NCBI GenBank assembly: GCA_947498315.1
Contig: CANMLD010000005.1
Location: 1-57,976, forward strand
Length of the DNA stretch: 57,976 nt
Direction: 5' to 3'
Source of the DNA: Pseudomonadota bacterium
GTDB lineage: Bacteria; Myxococcota_A; UBA9042; GCA-2863065
Each line of letters opens with the position of its first letter. Within the stretch, counting starts at the first letter, position 1. The position numbers and the translations under genes are program-made. This document shows positions 1 to 8,686 of the stretch, piece after piece. The notes beneath the pieces were generated by a model. That model searched no databases, was not told the DNA's origin, and worked only from the letters and a program-made list of their open reading frames with translations.

Positions 1-707
1 CGGCGGCTATCTGGGCGTCCGGGCACGCTGCTGCCTGATGAGTCGCGAGCAGTGCGGCCCAGGACTCGCCGACACACCCATCAACCGCATTGGCGACGGC
101 CAGCTCGGCCGAACTGGGCAGCGTCGACTCTTTCACCATCGCGGCTTGGAGCGGGGCACCCCGGTCGGTCGCGAGTCGGGCCGTCACGACGGCATGCCGC
201 ACCTCGTCCGCTGCCGCCCGCCGGCACTCGGCGACAAGCCCGTCAGGCGCCCCGAGCGCGGCGAGGTCGCGACCGAGCTCGAGGAACGCCAGCACTGACG
301 CTGCCTCGTCCCGAGCCGCGCTCGCGAGTACGGCGCCGACGTCTCGTCGCCCGTCCGCAATCCGCACTAGCATCCCCTTGGGCCGGCGTCCCGCGCAGCC
401 GGCCGGGACGACCTCGGTCCCCTTGTGTGGTCCCTTCGGTGATGTCTTCCAACACCTCGCCAGCCGCGTCCAAAGTGTAGTCCCCGACAGCTACGGCGTC
501 GAAACGGAATACGGTGTCGTTGTTGGCCGCAACCTCTGCGGAGGGGCCGCTGTCCGCACCGCCTTCGGACGTGGTGCCGCAGCCCACCGCCGCCGCGCCA
601 CCCACCGCCGCCGCGCCACCCACCGCCGCCGCGTCACCCACCGCGCTATGAACGAGGCGAGCGAAGACCCGCTGCAGCCTGCTCCGGTGCCAGTCGATCG
701 ACCTCAA
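1..707 (-). pseudogene. Ferritin-like domain lipoprotein, frameshifted and cut by the window edge
   Basis: Read leftward, a TTG at 707 lies 5 bases after a GGAGG ribosome site. It opens a basic N-terminus, an Ala/Gly/Val-rich segment and a lipobox-like A-V-G-C followed by an acidic linker. At a run of four C (419-422) the frame breaks; removing one base restores a continuous protein. The downstream part has the pattern of ferritin-like domains common in Myxococcota: an alpha-helix with A-S-V-L-A-F, then L-G-A-P, D-E-V-R-H, and later D-G-C-V-G-E-S-W-A-A-L. The E..H pairs are the usual di-metal ligands of that fold. The C-terminus is beyond position 1. The break may be a real mutation or a one-base sequence error. 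Domain identity is fairly sure; whether the gene works is not. Confidence 0.6.
583..645. repeat. 18-bp direct repeat, 3.5 copies
   Basis: Three nearly perfect 18-bp units (583-600, 601-618, 619-636; the third has one change) and a partial fourth run in tandem. They encode repeated six-residue G-G-A-A-A-V blocks just before the lipobox Cys of the ferritin-like lipoprotein, so copy number changes would lengthen its signal peptide without shifting frame. Confidence 0.9.
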
Positions 708-748
708 ATCCACCTCCGCTCTTAACCATACGGCGGGTGGCACCGACT

Positions 749-1102
749 TCAACCGGGGGTGCGGGACCTGCGTGCGACAACGAACGAGCGGACCATCATA
801 GCCAGCAGCGCGGCGCTCAGCGCCAACATACTGACGTTGACGCCGAGCGCGAGCGGGCTCATCTTCGACGCACGGATCACCAGAGCGGCGGTCGGCGCCA
901 GCGCCCCGAGCAGCGCGACCACCGCGGCGGCATGCATCAGATGACGGCGTGCGCCGGCGTAGGCCAGTGCGAGCCCGGCCAGCACGGCCAACACGCCGCC
1001 AAAGTAGGCGGGCAGCAGCGAGGTCGGGCTGCCGGAGAGTGCGAACGCACCCACTCCGAGCGCGATCAGGAGGGCGGCGAACACGAGGGTTGGCTTCGGC
1101 AT
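749..1102 (-). CDS. Small four-helix membrane protein
   Basis: About 117 residues with four hydrophobic segments, roughly residues 4-24, 28-50, 53-76 and 82-108, and a basic C-terminal tail (V-A-R-R-S-R). The ATG at 1102 is preceded by GGAG at good spacing; the longer upstream reading frame is Arg-rich noise and was not used. No catalytic motif is visible. It is an inner-membrane protein of unknown role, transcribed in the same direction as its neighbours but separated from them by more than 300 bases upstream. Confidence 0.7.
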   Translation of the reverse strand: MPKPTLVFAALLIALGVGAFALSGSPTSLLPAYFGGVLAVLAGLALAYAGARRHLMHAAAVVALLGALAPTAALVIRASKMSPLALGVNVSMLALSAALLAMMVRSFVVARRSRTPG

Positions 1103-1438
1103 AGCAATACTCCAGAGGTGGTGCCCGGAGGGCGCGGGTCCTGGGAACAAACAATACCCTACTCGGCTAGCGACGGGGCGCTCACGACACGCGTTCGGCA
1201 CACTTTTACGGGTCCCTCGAAAGCGGGTCTTTGCAGAAGGTCTCCAACTGCGCAAGCAACTCACCCCGCGCCAGTGGCTCGGTCGGAAAAACGTGGGAGA
1301 GTTGACCGCGCCCCGCCCAGCTTGGGCCAAGTCCTAAGGCATACCCCCCATATTTCGAGGCAGATACTCTCTAGTTGGAACGAGCCGGGCGGGGATGCGG
1401 CGCGAGGCAAATCGACCTACTCATTTCCGACCGAGCCC
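1103..1438. other. Intergenic region, no gene seen
   Basis: Both strands were read. The open frames crossing this stretch are short or Arg/Ser-rich with no start and ribosome site combination. It probably carries the promoter of the small membrane protein and the end of the CPBP protein transcript, but no clear promoter, terminator hairpin or repeat was recognised. Confidence 0.5.
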
Positions 1439-2182
1439 TTAGTAGACGATCACCACGCCACTCTGCCACAAGGCCGCGACATCCATAATGATCGCGACTC
1501 CCCAATGGACGAAGACCCCCAGCCAGAAGTTTCGGTGTCGTAGCGCCAAGTAGCCGAGGACCGAGCCGGCCACGAAGGCGCCGAGTGTCTCTAGGAACGG
1601 CTTTTCGTAGTGGCTCATGACGTAGGGGATGACCATGACCAGGATGGCGTAGTCGCCGAGCTCCTCTTCGAGCCCGAAGACGAGGTAGCCCCGCCAGAAG
1701 GACTCGCCAGAGACGAAGAGCAACCCGTAGACGAGCTCGAAGACTAGGAGGTGCCACCAGACTAGCTCGGCGCCGCCGGGACCGCGCTGGTAGAGCCCTC
1801 GGAACTGCGGATAGAAAGACAGAAAGGAGTCAGTCGTCGCCGCGAAGACGACCAGCGGCACCATGGCGAGGTATAGCCCCATGTAGAGCTTCCACCCGCG
1901 CCCGGCCTGCGAGACCGCGAAGCCAAAGTCGCCAAGCCTGCGCTTCAGCACGACGCGGATGCAGAGCATGGGCAGGAGCATCCGGAAGAGGACGCTCATC
2001 AAGCAGAAGTAGAAGAAGGGGTACTGCGACGTGAGCGCGGACGGCGGGAACACGTCCGCGAGGTGGGTCTGAAAGAAGGCCGCGCGCCCGAAGTACCAAA
2101 AGATGGTGAAGAAGAGCAGCCCGGACAGGATCACGAACGCGGGCTGAAACGCGAGCTTCAGCGGGCGGGCCGGCGCTGTCAT
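1439..2182 (-). CDS. CPBP-family intramembrane protease-like protein
   Basis: A 247-residue protein with about eight hydrophobic segments. The C-terminal half carries the three signature blocks of CPBP (Abi) glutamic proteases: G-E-S-F-W-R around residue 160 (the EExxxR motif with its first Glu replaced by Gly), an Y-V-M-S-H block where FxxxH is expected, and V-H-W-G near residue 228. The family includes Rce1-like prenyl-protein proteases, bacteriocin self-immunity proteins and the myxosortases that process MYXO-CTERM tails; which type this is cannot be told. It starts 18 bases after the CoA-transferase B gene and so ends the FKBP/CoA-transferase operon. The missing first Glu may reduce activity, although the second Glu, Arg and His residues are kept. 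Confidence 0.75.
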   Translation of the reverse strand: MTAPARPLKLAFQPAFVILSGLLFFTIFWYFGRAAFFQTHLADVFPPSALTSQYPFFYFCLMSVLFRMLLPMLCIRVVLKRRLGDFGFAVSQAGRGWKLYMGLYLAMVPLVVFAATTDSFLSFYPQFRGLYQRGPGGAELVWWHLLVFELVYGLLFVSGESFWRGYLVFGLEEELGDYAILVMVIPYVMSHYEKPFLETLGAFVAGSVLGYLALRHRNFWLGVFVHWGVAIIMDVAALWQSGVVIVY

Positions 2183-2200
2183 GGGAGCGCCGTCATGGCG

Positions 2201-2860
2201 TCAGAGCGAGATGGTGCGGAGGTCAGCCGCGACCTCGAAGTCCGCGTCGGTGGCGCGCCGGACGTCGTCGAGCGTCACGCCAGGCGCGAGCTCGCGCAGG
2301 ACGAGCCCCTGCCCGCGCGTGACGTCGAACCAAGCGAGATCGGTCATGATCGCGTCCACACAGGCCCGCCCCGTCAGGGGGAGCGCGCAGGTCTTCTTGA
2401 TCTTGGAGTCGCCGTCTTTGCTCTGGTGAGTCGTGACGACGATGACGCGACGCGCGCCGGCGACGAGGTCCATCGCACCGCCCATGCCCTTCACGCGCTG
2501 GCCGGGGATCATCCAGTTGGCGAGGTCACCGTTCTGGCTGACTTCGAGCGCGCCGAGGACCGTGAGGTCGACGTGGCCCCCCCGTACCATGGCGAAGCTG
2601 TCGGCGCTCGAGAAGAAGGACGCGCCCGGGAGCACGGTGACGGTCTCCTTGCCGGCGTTGATGAGATCAGGGTCTTCGTCGCCCTCGAAGGGATAGGGGC
2701 CGACGCCGAGGATACCGTTCTCGGAGTGGAGGACGACTTCGACTCCCGGCGGCAAGAAGCTCGCCACGAGCGTCGGGATGCCGATGCCGAGGTTGACGTA
2801 GTCGCCGTCGCGCAGCTCTTGGGCGATGCGTTGGGCCATCTGCTCGCGGGTGAGGGGCAT
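2201..2860 (-). CDS. scoB: 3-oxoacid CoA-transferase subunit B
   Basis: 219 residues, the normal length for the beta subunit of class I (SCOT/AtoA-type) CoA-transferases. Seen: L-G-I-G-I-P-T near residue 24, the catalytic S-E-N-G-I-L-G block (the Glu forms the CoA thioester), and G-G-A-M-D-L-V near residue 130. With subunit A it moves CoA between succinyl-CoA and a 3-oxoacid such as acetoacetate in the cytoplasm. ATG at 2860 was chosen because the longer frame merely runs through the A subunit out of phase. It lies 41 bases behind subunit A. Acetoacetate is also the product of the homogentisate operon at 46774-50828, so a shared pathway is possible but inferred. The exact 3-oxoacid (acetoacetate or 3-oxoadipate) cannot be decided. 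Confidence 0.93.
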   Translation of the reverse strand: MPLTREQMAQRIAQELRDGDYVNLGIGIPTLVASFLPPGVEVVLHSENGILGVGPYPFEGDEDPDLINAGKETVTVLPGASFFSSADSFAMVRGGHVDLTVLGALEVSQNGDLANWMIPGQRVKGMGGAMDLVAGARRVIVVTTHQSKDGDSKIKKTCALPLTGRACVDAIMTDLAWFDVTRGQGLVLRELAPGVTLDDVRRATDADFEVAADLRTISL

Positions 2861-2901
2861 GGTCAGCTCCAAGGCGCCGGGCGCCGGGTCGAGTCGGCCG
2901 A

Positions 2902-3603
2902 TCAGGCCGGGCGCTTGCGGACGGTGCGGCGTTCGATGGGCTTCACGTAGTTCGCCCCCTGAACGAGGCGCTTCACGTAGATACCGGGCACGTGGATCTG
3001 GTCGGGATCGAGCGCCCCCGCCGGGACGAGCTCTTCGACCTCGGCGATGGTGATGCGCGCCGCCGTGCAGATTATGGGGCTGAAGTTGCGGGCGGCCATC
3101 CGGAACACGAGGTTGCCGTGCGTGTCGCCGCGCCAAGCCCGCACGATGGCGAAGTCGGCGAGGATCGGCTTCTCGAGCACGTACCACTTGCCGTCGATCT
3201 CGCGCGTCTCCTTCCCATCGGCCACGACGGTGCCGTAGCCCGTAGGCGTGAAGAAGCCGCCGATGCCGGCGCCACCCGCTCGGATGCGCTCGGCGAGCGT
3301 GCCTTGCGGGACGAGCTCCACGTCGAGCTCGCCGGACAGCATCTGCCGTTCGAACTCTTTGTTCTCGCCGACGTAGCTCGACACCATCTTCCGGACCTGC
3401 CGGTTCTCGAGGAGCACGCCGAGGCCGTTGCCGTCGGTGCCGCAGTTGTTCGAGATGATGGTGAGGCCCTTCGTGCCGCGAGCCCGAAGCGCCGTGATGA
3501 GGTTCTCGGGGTTGCCACACAGCCCAAAGCCGCCGGCCATGAGGGTCGCGCCGTCATGGACGTCGTGGAGGGCCGCCGCCGCCGACTCGAAGATCTTGTT
3601 CAT
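2902..3603 (-). CDS. scoA: 3-oxoacid CoA-transferase subunit A
   Basis: 233 residues matching the alpha subunit of class I CoA-transferases. The CoA-binding [11 protein letters not shown] loop is at about residues 24-34, followed by S-N-N-C-G-T-D near 67 and the conserved R-A-W-R-G-D...N-L-V-F block near 155-165. It works as a heterodimer with the product of the next gene. The gene begins 13 bases after the FKBP isomerase stop. Between the two genes a 14-base element (GTGAAG..CCCCAC) is tandemly duplicated, probably a small slippage event that also shaped the end of the isomerase. Confidence 0.93.
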   Translation of the reverse strand: MNKIFESAAAALHDVHDGATLMAGGFGLCGNPENLITALRARGTKGLTIISNNCGTDGNGLGVLLENRQVRKMVSSYVGENKEFERQMLSGELDVELVPQGTLAERIRAGGAGIGGFFTPTGYGTVVADGKETREIDGKWYVLEKPILADFAIVRAWRGDTHGNLVFRMAARNFSPIICTAARITIAEVEELVPAGALDPDQIHVPGIYVKRLVQGANYVKPIERRTVRKRPA

Positions 3604-3616
3604 CAGGTGGGGTACT

Positions 3617-4051
3617 TCACGTGGGGTTCTTCACGTCGATGACGTCGACGACGCACTGAAGGGGCTGGCCCGCCAGTGGGTGGTTGAAGTCCGCGATGAC
3701 GGCATCGGGGAGGACCTCGACGATCCGGCACACGAGCTCGACACCCTCGGGCGAGCGCATGGGGAAGCGCATGTCTTTTCGGACCTCGACCTGAATCGGC
3801 AGCGCGCTCCGTGCGATACGCTTCACGAGGTCTTCGTTGCGCTCGCCGTAGGCGTCTTGCGCTTGTACCGTGAAGCTCTTGCGATCGCCTGCACGGAGGC
3901 CCATGAGCGCGCGCTCGAAGCCCGGCACGAGCTGTCCGGCGCCGCAGTACAGCTCGATCGGATCGTTCGCTGAGGTCTCGTCGACGAGCGTCCCGTGGGC
4001 GTCGTTCATGACGTACCCGATCCGGATGACGCTGTTCTTGGTGATGCGCAT
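3617..4051 (-). CDS. SlyD-like FKBP peptidyl-prolyl isomerase
   Basis: 144 residues with the compact SlyD/FkpB layout: FKBP half-domain, an inserted flap (about residues 68-120) and return to the FKBP core. Visible motifs are L-V-D-E-T near 23, G-A-G-Q-L-V-P-G-F-E-R-A-L near 37-49, Y-G-E-R-N at the flap edge and D-F-N-H-P-L-A-G near 121-128. It should catalyse prolyl cis-trans isomerisation and act as a small chaperone. It lacks the His/Cys-rich metal-binding tail of E. coli SlyD. ATG at 4051 follows a GGGGGAG ribosome site. First gene of the leftward operon with the CoA-transferase; it faces the Nudix gene across about 190 bases that should hold both promoters. Confidence 0.9.
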   Translation of the reverse strand: MRITKNSVIRIGYVMNDAHGTLVDETSANDPIELYCGAGQLVPGFERALMGLRAGDRKSFTVQAQDAYGERNEDLVKRIARSALPIQVEVRKDMRFPMRSPEGVELVCRIVEVLPDAVIADFNHPLAGQPLQCVVDVIDVKNPT

Positions 4052-4242
4052 GTGTCTCCCCCGGCCGAGTGTGCCCGGCGCCCCGAGTCAGCACGAAGTC
4101 CAAAGGCGACCCGCGTAGGCCAACCACCGGAAACCACGAAGAAAACGGGAAAATACCACCTGCACGAAGGCGGGAAGTACGATAGCGAGCGCCACCAACA
4201 GGTGTCAAAGGAATTCCGGCCAATACGGGATATAGTGGGGCG

Positions 4243-5106
4243 ATGGAAAGCATGCCCGCTACGGCCCCTACCCTGCCTCCGAAGCCCCCTGCCGACGCCG
4301 CCACGGTCCTGCTCCTGAGGCTGGGAGCCCAAGGCTCCCTGGAGATCTTCCTCTGCCGCCGAAGCACCAAGTCCACCTTCATGGGCGGCGTCTACGTCTT
4401 CCCGGGTGGACGGGTCGATGCGGCTGACGCTGGACCCGCGCTGCGGGTCGCCACGAGAGGGCGCGACGCCGACGCCTGCGCCGCCATGCTCGGCCTCTCG
4501 GCAGACCGAGCCGTCGCGCACTGGATCGCGGCAATTCGAGAGACCCTCGAAGAAGCAGGCGTCTGGCTCGGGGACCCAGCAACGGTCGCGACAGCGGCGA
4601 TGTGCCTAGAGCTCACTGCAACCAAAGACGACGGGGCGGCCTTCGCCTCCATGGTCACTCGCTATGGCCTCCGCTTCGACCTCTCGCGGCTACGCTACTT
4701 CGCCCATTGGGTGACCCCTACCGTCGAGCCGAAGCGCTTCTCGGCGCGCTTCTTCATCGCGGAGCTCCCCGCCGACGAAGCCGCCGTCATCGACGGGCAG
4801 GAGATCATCGACGGCAAGTGGCTCACCCCGGCCGACGCCATCGCGCGATACCAAGCGAGGGAGTTCGACCTCGCCCCACCGACCTTCCACTCCCTGATGG
4901 TCCTCGCCGCCGCCACGGACATCCCAGCCGCGCTCGCCCTCGCGGCGGACGCGCCGGTCGTGTTGCACACCCCCGAAGCGGTGTTCGAAGGAGGCCGCCT
5001 GTCGCTCGTGCTCGCCGGAGACGTCGCGCACCCGTCGACGCCGGGCGGTGAGCTACGGCGCTTCACCCTCATCGACGGTTGTTGGAACTACGAAGGGGCG
5101 CTGTGA
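4243..5106 (+). CDS. Nudix hydrolase, NUDT19/RP2p-like
   Basis: 287 residues. The Nudix box is present but stretched: F-P-G-G-R-V-D at about residues 51-57 is followed by a long insertion before R-E-T-L-E-E-A-G-V near 99-107, which keeps the metal-binding Glu residues. A long insertion between the GG and the REXXEE helix is typical of the NUDT19/NUDT7-like group, some of which hydrolyse CoA derivatives. The C-terminal half includes F-D-L-A-P-P-T, also usual in this group. The substrate is not predictable from sequence. ATG at 4243 is used; ATG at 4252 is an alternative. Divergent from the FKBP gene. Confidence 0.88.
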   Translation: MESMPATAPTLPPKPPADAATVLLLRLGAQGSLEIFLCRRSTKSTFMGGVYVFPGGRVDAADAGPALRVATRGRDADACAAMLGLSADRAVAHWIAAIRETLEEAGVWLGDPATVATAAMCLELTATKDDGAAFASMVTRYGLRFDLSRLRYFAHWVTPTVEPKRFSARFFIAELPADEAAVIDGQEIIDGKWLTPADAIARYQAREFDLAPPTFHSLMVLAAATDIPAALALAADAPVVLHTPEAVFEGGRLSLVLAGDVAHPSTPGGELRRFTLIDGCWNYEGAL

Positions 5107-5408
5107 TCACGGACTGACGGGCAGGCAGCCAAGAGGCACCGGATCGCGCTCTATTGGTTGCGCCGCCGAGCCTGTGCGCGATCCGCCCTTCGGAGCCCAG
5201 AGAGGCGGAACGCCTACGGGACCGCCGAACAGGGACCGCCGAACAGGGACCGCCGAACAGGGACCGCCGAACAGCAGGAGGTCGTGAGGCTCAAAGCCAG
5301 CGTGAAAAGGAGGGCGATTTTGTGGTACCTCCGGATGACGATTTAGGCCCACGTCAAGCCGTTGACGTCGCGGGAGGAAGAGGGTGACAATCAGTCAATG
5401 GAGGCTGC
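5107..5408. other. Intergenic region between Nudix and lipoprotein genes
   Basis: No gene is visible on either strand. Its one clear element is the 14-bp tandem repeat at 5218-5273. The promoter of the Cys-rich lipoprotein gene probably lies between the repeat and 5408, but no convincing -35/-10 pair was found. Confidence 0.5.
5218..5273. repeat. 14-bp tandem repeat, four perfect copies
   Basis: The unit GGGACCGCCGAACA is repeated exactly four times with no spacer. On the minus strand it would read as repeated F-G-G-P/V-R blocks, resembling the F-G-G-P-C-S at the very end of the giant OmpA-type protein at 13710-21914; this may be chance. No coding frame with a credible start runs through it. 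Confidence 0.95.
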
Positions 5409-6470
5409 ATGCGCGAAACTGGAAATGAGCTGGGGTTTCGACTTCTCACCGCTATGATGGCGTTCGCCTGGGCTGCGTGCGGCAGTCCGGGCAGCGACGG
5501 CGGCCCGGCACGGATCGCATCGGATTCTACGGGCGAGCCAGAGGACGGTTCGGTCAGCGTCGAGACGCGCTCCACGGACGCGCCAACGCCGGACGTGGGC
5601 GGTGCCCCCGAGCTCGGCCCGGAGCCTTCGGATGCCATGGACGAGTTCGACGATCCCGCGCCCGACGCGTCAGGTCCGGAGGTTGCGCTCGGCGACGCCT
5701 CCCCGGAAGACGTCGGCCTGCCTGCAGGGGACGACGTCCACGCTGGGGACACATCGAGCGCGGACGCCGTTTCGGAGGACATCAGCCCGACCGAGCCGGA
5801 CGTGTGCGAGCCGGATTGTGGGGACCGTGAATGCGATGATGACGGCTGCGGCGGCACGTGCGGGACCTGCCCGACGAGCGCTCCCACATGTATTGACGGC
5901 TATTGCGTCGGGCAGTGCACCCCCGTCTGCGGTGGCGCGGAGTGTGGTGAGGACGGGTGCGACGGCGTCTGCGGGACGTGCGCGGCGGGCACCTTCTGCA
6001 ACGTGAGCGTGTGCGACCTCGGCACCGAATGCGCCGCGCTGATCAAGTGCTCGAACGAATGCGGCGCCGACCAGAGCTGCCTGGACGAGTGCTACGGAGC
6101 CGCTAGCCTCGACGGCTTGACGGCGCTCACCGATCTTCAGGTGTGCCTGCTCAGCGAGTGCTCCGGCGCGGGCAACAAACTCGCGTGCACCGCAGCCAAC
6201 TGCCTCGTGCCATACACGACGTGCTTCGCGGGCACGCTGGGGTCCGGCAACTGCAGCGCGCTGCGAGCCTGCAACGCCGACTGCGGCACGGACAGCGTCT
6301 GCATCAACGCGTGCACGAGCCAAGCCACGTTCGATGCCGTTGGGCTGTACCTCACCTACGTCGGCTGTCTCGCCACGGAGTGCCCGACCGGTTCGCCCCT
6401 CGCGTGCTACGCCGGCGCCCTCGCGGGTGCCTGCAAGCCCCTGCTCGACTCGTGCGAGGCACAGCCATGA
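5409..6470 (+). CDS. Cys-rich secreted lipoprotein
   Basis: 353 residues. A signal peptide with a lipobox-like W-A-A-C near residue 24 predicts lipidation. An acidic Asp/Ser/Pro/Glu-rich linker of about 110 residues follows, then two copies of a C-x3-C-G-x3-C-x2-D-G-C-x-G-x-C-G-T-C module (about 135-200) and a C-terminal domain with regularly spaced Cys pairs (C-x3-C patterns) to residue 350. Such disulphide-rich modules are common in extracellular lipoproteins of Myxococcota. Function unknown. Its stop is 15 bases from the end of the converging von Willebrand A gene. Confidence 0.85.
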   Translation: MRETGNELGFRLLTAMMAFAWAACGSPGSDGGPARIASDSTGEPEDGSVSVETRSTDAPTPDVGGAPELGPEPSDAMDEFDDPAPDASGPEVALGDASPEDVGLPAGDDVHAGDTSSADAVSEDISPTEPDVCEPDCGDRECDDDGCGGTCGTCPTSAPTCIDGYCVGQCTPVCGGAECGEDGCDGVCGTCAAGTFCNVSVCDLGTECAALIKCSNECGADQSCLDECYGAASLDGLTALTDLQVCLLSECSGAGNKLACTAANCLVPYTTCFAGTLGSGNCSALRACNADCGTDSVCINACTSQATFDAVGLYLTYVGCLATECPTGSPLACYAGALAGACKPLLDSCEAQP

Positions 6471-6485
6471 GCCCTTGCCGGGGCC

Positions 6486-8300
6486 CTATTGGCAGCTACT
6501 TCCGGTCTTCACATCCGTGGCCTTGATGAGCCCGAGGAGCGTCGTCACGAGGCTGTCCAAGTCCGCGAAGTCCACCGCCGTCGTCGTTCCGCCGCCATAG
6601 GCCGCCAGCAACGAGGCGCCCGCCTTCGCACCCGACGCGTCGATGACGTGGAGGGTCACCGTGGTTGGCGAGCCGGCGAGGTTCGTGAGGCGGTTGGTAG
6701 GACCGAATTCCGTGACGGTTATCGCGCCCGCAACGCATTCGTCCGGACACGCACCGGCCAGCGTGCAGCCATAGTCCGGGCACGGCTGACCGGGGCCACA
6801 CGCGAGGTCCTGGATGGCGCACACGTTACTCGTCCACGGCACGGCGTTGGCCGGCGGCACGCAGACGCCCGACTCGCAGATGGCGTCAGGTCCGCAATCG
6901 GAGGGATTCACGCAACCCAGCCCGTAGCGCATGCGCTTCGCCTGAACCCGTGGGTGGAAGAAGGATGTTGCCGCCGTGTCCTCCGTCTCTCCCCCATCGG
7001 ACAGCACGATGAACACGTTCGGTCGGCACGCGCTCGCCGGATCATGACAGCTGCCGTCCACGCACTCGTAGTGCGCCGAGGCGCAGTCCGCTGTGACGGC
7101 GCATGGCTTGCCTTCGACGAGCACAAACTTCCGGAGGTACTCCCCGGCATAGAACACTGTCTTTCCGAGCGGAGTGGCACCGTCGCAGCGCAGCTCCGGT
7201 GCCTTGTGTGTGAGGCACTTTTCCGCAATGCAGATGTTCGACGCGCAATCCCAGTCGTTCACGCAGGTGGCGCCAGTAGACTGCAACGTCTCGACGCCAT
7301 CGACCCAGCTCAGCAGCTTGCTCTGATCCGCTCCAGCAACGGGCGGCACGGCCACGACCTCGGATAGATGAGCGTCGAACCACGCGCCTGCGATGTGTTG
7401 GTCGTCGTCCCCCGTGATCTTGTCCAGTCCCTCGTAATAGCCTTCATCGCAGTCTCCCCAGTTGCCCTGACGTTGGGGGAAGTGCACCAGCCCGATCTGC
7501 GCGGCCTTCGCGGCTTCATTGGTGAGGAGCGTGGACAGGGCCTTCTTGACGAGGCCGATCCGCGTCTTAGGAGAGACCGGGTCGTCGCAATTCGGGTACT
7601 CCCACGGTGGGCAGTCACCTTCGAAGCACAGGCTGGCGGGCTCCCCAGTCGCCACGATCTCGTTCATGGACCCGCTCGTGTCGACCACCAAGAGGACGTT
7701 TGCCTGCACGGGTTCGCACTGGCCGTCGTTGCAGGAGGTGCTGGCCGGGCACGGGAGCGGGACGTAGCCCGTGCCCAGGCTGTTACAGGCGACCCGCACG
7801 GCACCGTCGCACGTGGGCGGCGAGCCCGGCTCGCAGATTGGAGCCATGCACTCGCCCAAATCGCAGACCTCCCCGGTCGCGCATGGGACGTCGGTCGCGC
7901 TTGAACCATCCGCCGTACAGACGCGCTGAATCGTCCTCCCGCCGCATGTGGCGGTGCTCTTGGTGCAGACGTCGGGTACGCACTTTCCGGTGGAGTCGCA
8001 GTGCGACACGTCGTCGCAAGAGCAGGGGAGGGGCGCGGCGATTTCCTCGTCAGCTTGGATCGCGTCCTCCCCGGCGACTGGAACGTCCCCAGCGACGTCG
8101 GGCTCGCCTTCTGGCTCTGGCCCGGCGTCCGGCGTCAACGACACCGTATCGGCCGGCTCGTCCTTGACGTCTTCTAAAGCGGCGGTTTCGTCGTGGACGT
8201 CCCCCGGCGGGGACCCCACCATCTGCGATGCCGCACCGCAGCCGAGGATCCCGAGCGCGAGGCAGCTACTTAACCACGGCCACAGACGAAGTTGGTTCAT
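6486..8300 (-). CDS. Lipoprotein with Cys-rich region and von Willebrand factor A domain
   Basis: About 604 residues from ATG 8300. The lipobox L-G-I-L-G-C lies near residue 22, then an acidic linker and a Cys-rich segment (about 90-190). The vWA domain opens at V-L-L-V-V-D-T-S-G-S-M (about 205), which supplies the D-x-S-x-S metal-ion site, and continues with F-I-V-L-S-D-G-G-E near 455. A further Cys-rich stretch is inserted after that strand, and the fold closes with a hydrophobic region ending near 600. Such proteins are exposed on the surface and bind ligands through the metal site. The frame extends 12 codons upstream to 8336, but ATG 8300 places the signal peptide correctly. Confidence 0.87.
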   Translation of the reverse strand: MNQLRLWPWLSSCLALGILGCGAASQMVGSPPGDVHDETAALEDVKDEPADTVSLTPDAGPEPEGEPDVAGDVPVAGEDAIQADEEIAAPLPCSCDDVSHCDSTGKCVPDVCTKSTATCGGRTIQRVCTADGSSATDVPCATGEVCDLGECMAPICEPGSPPTCDGAVRVACNSLGTGYVPLPCPASTSCNDGQCEPVQANVLLVVDTSGSMNEIVATGEPASLCFEGDCPPWEYPNCDDPVSPKTRIGLVKKALSTLLTNEAAKAAQIGLVHFPQRQGNWGDCDEGYYEGLDKITGDDDQHIAGAWFDAHLSEVVAVPPVAGADQSKLLSWVDGVETLQSTGATCVNDWDCASNICIAEKCLTHKAPELRCDGATPLGKTVFYAGEYLRKFVLVEGKPCAVTADCASAHYECVDGSCHDPASACRPNVFIVLSDGGETEDTAATSFFHPRVQAKRMRYGLGCVNPSDCGPDAICESGVCVPPANAVPWTSNVCAIQDLACGPGQPCPDYGCTLAGACPDECVAGAITVTEFGPTNRLTNLAGSPTTVTLHVIDASGAKAGASLLAAYGGGTTTAVDFADLDSLVTTLLGLIKATDVKTGSSCQ

Positions 8301-8548
8301 GCCGCGGAGTATCGGGAGTCGGCTCCCTGTCGTCAATCGGGGAGGGCCAGTTCCCGCTTGCGCTTGGGCATCGGGCCCGAAATGCCCACCCGTGCGCCCG
8401 TCGCGTCACCGAGCCCGCCACCGACAGCGACTCGTCAAAGGCCTGCTCGGAGTCCGGCGCGGAGCCAACCGCGAGTCCAAGTCCCTAGCTGCGCCTCGGC
8501 TCATCTTCGGCTCGACGCTGCCGGTGGGCTCCGGTACAGTCGCGGCCC

Positions 8549-8686
8549 ATGAGTCACTCGCTTGCTGCAACGTTCCTGCTCACGAACCTGACCGCCTGCA
8601 AGGCAGGGGACGTGCGTGTGCTCGCTCGCTCGACGGGGCGAACGAGCGCCGCGGCGTTCTCCGTCCGGGACGCGGCCAGCGAGTGA
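8549..8686 (+). CDS. Possible 45-residue leader ORF
   Basis: ATG at 8549 opens a 45-codon frame whose N-terminus (hydrophobic, then L-T-A-C) could be a short lipoprotein signal. Its TGA overlaps the GTG start of the phosphodiester glycosidase gene as GTGA, the arrangement used for translational coupling and found several times in this window. It resembles nothing recognisable; it may be a small protein, a leader, or chance. Confidence 0.3.
   Translation: MSHSLAATFLLTNLTACKAGDVRVLARSTGRTSAAAFSVRDAASE

Noticed and set aside
243..1154. 303-codon minus-strand frame
   Set aside because: Its first half runs antiphase through the small membrane protein gene; only the part after 707 belongs to the ferritin-like lipoprotein.
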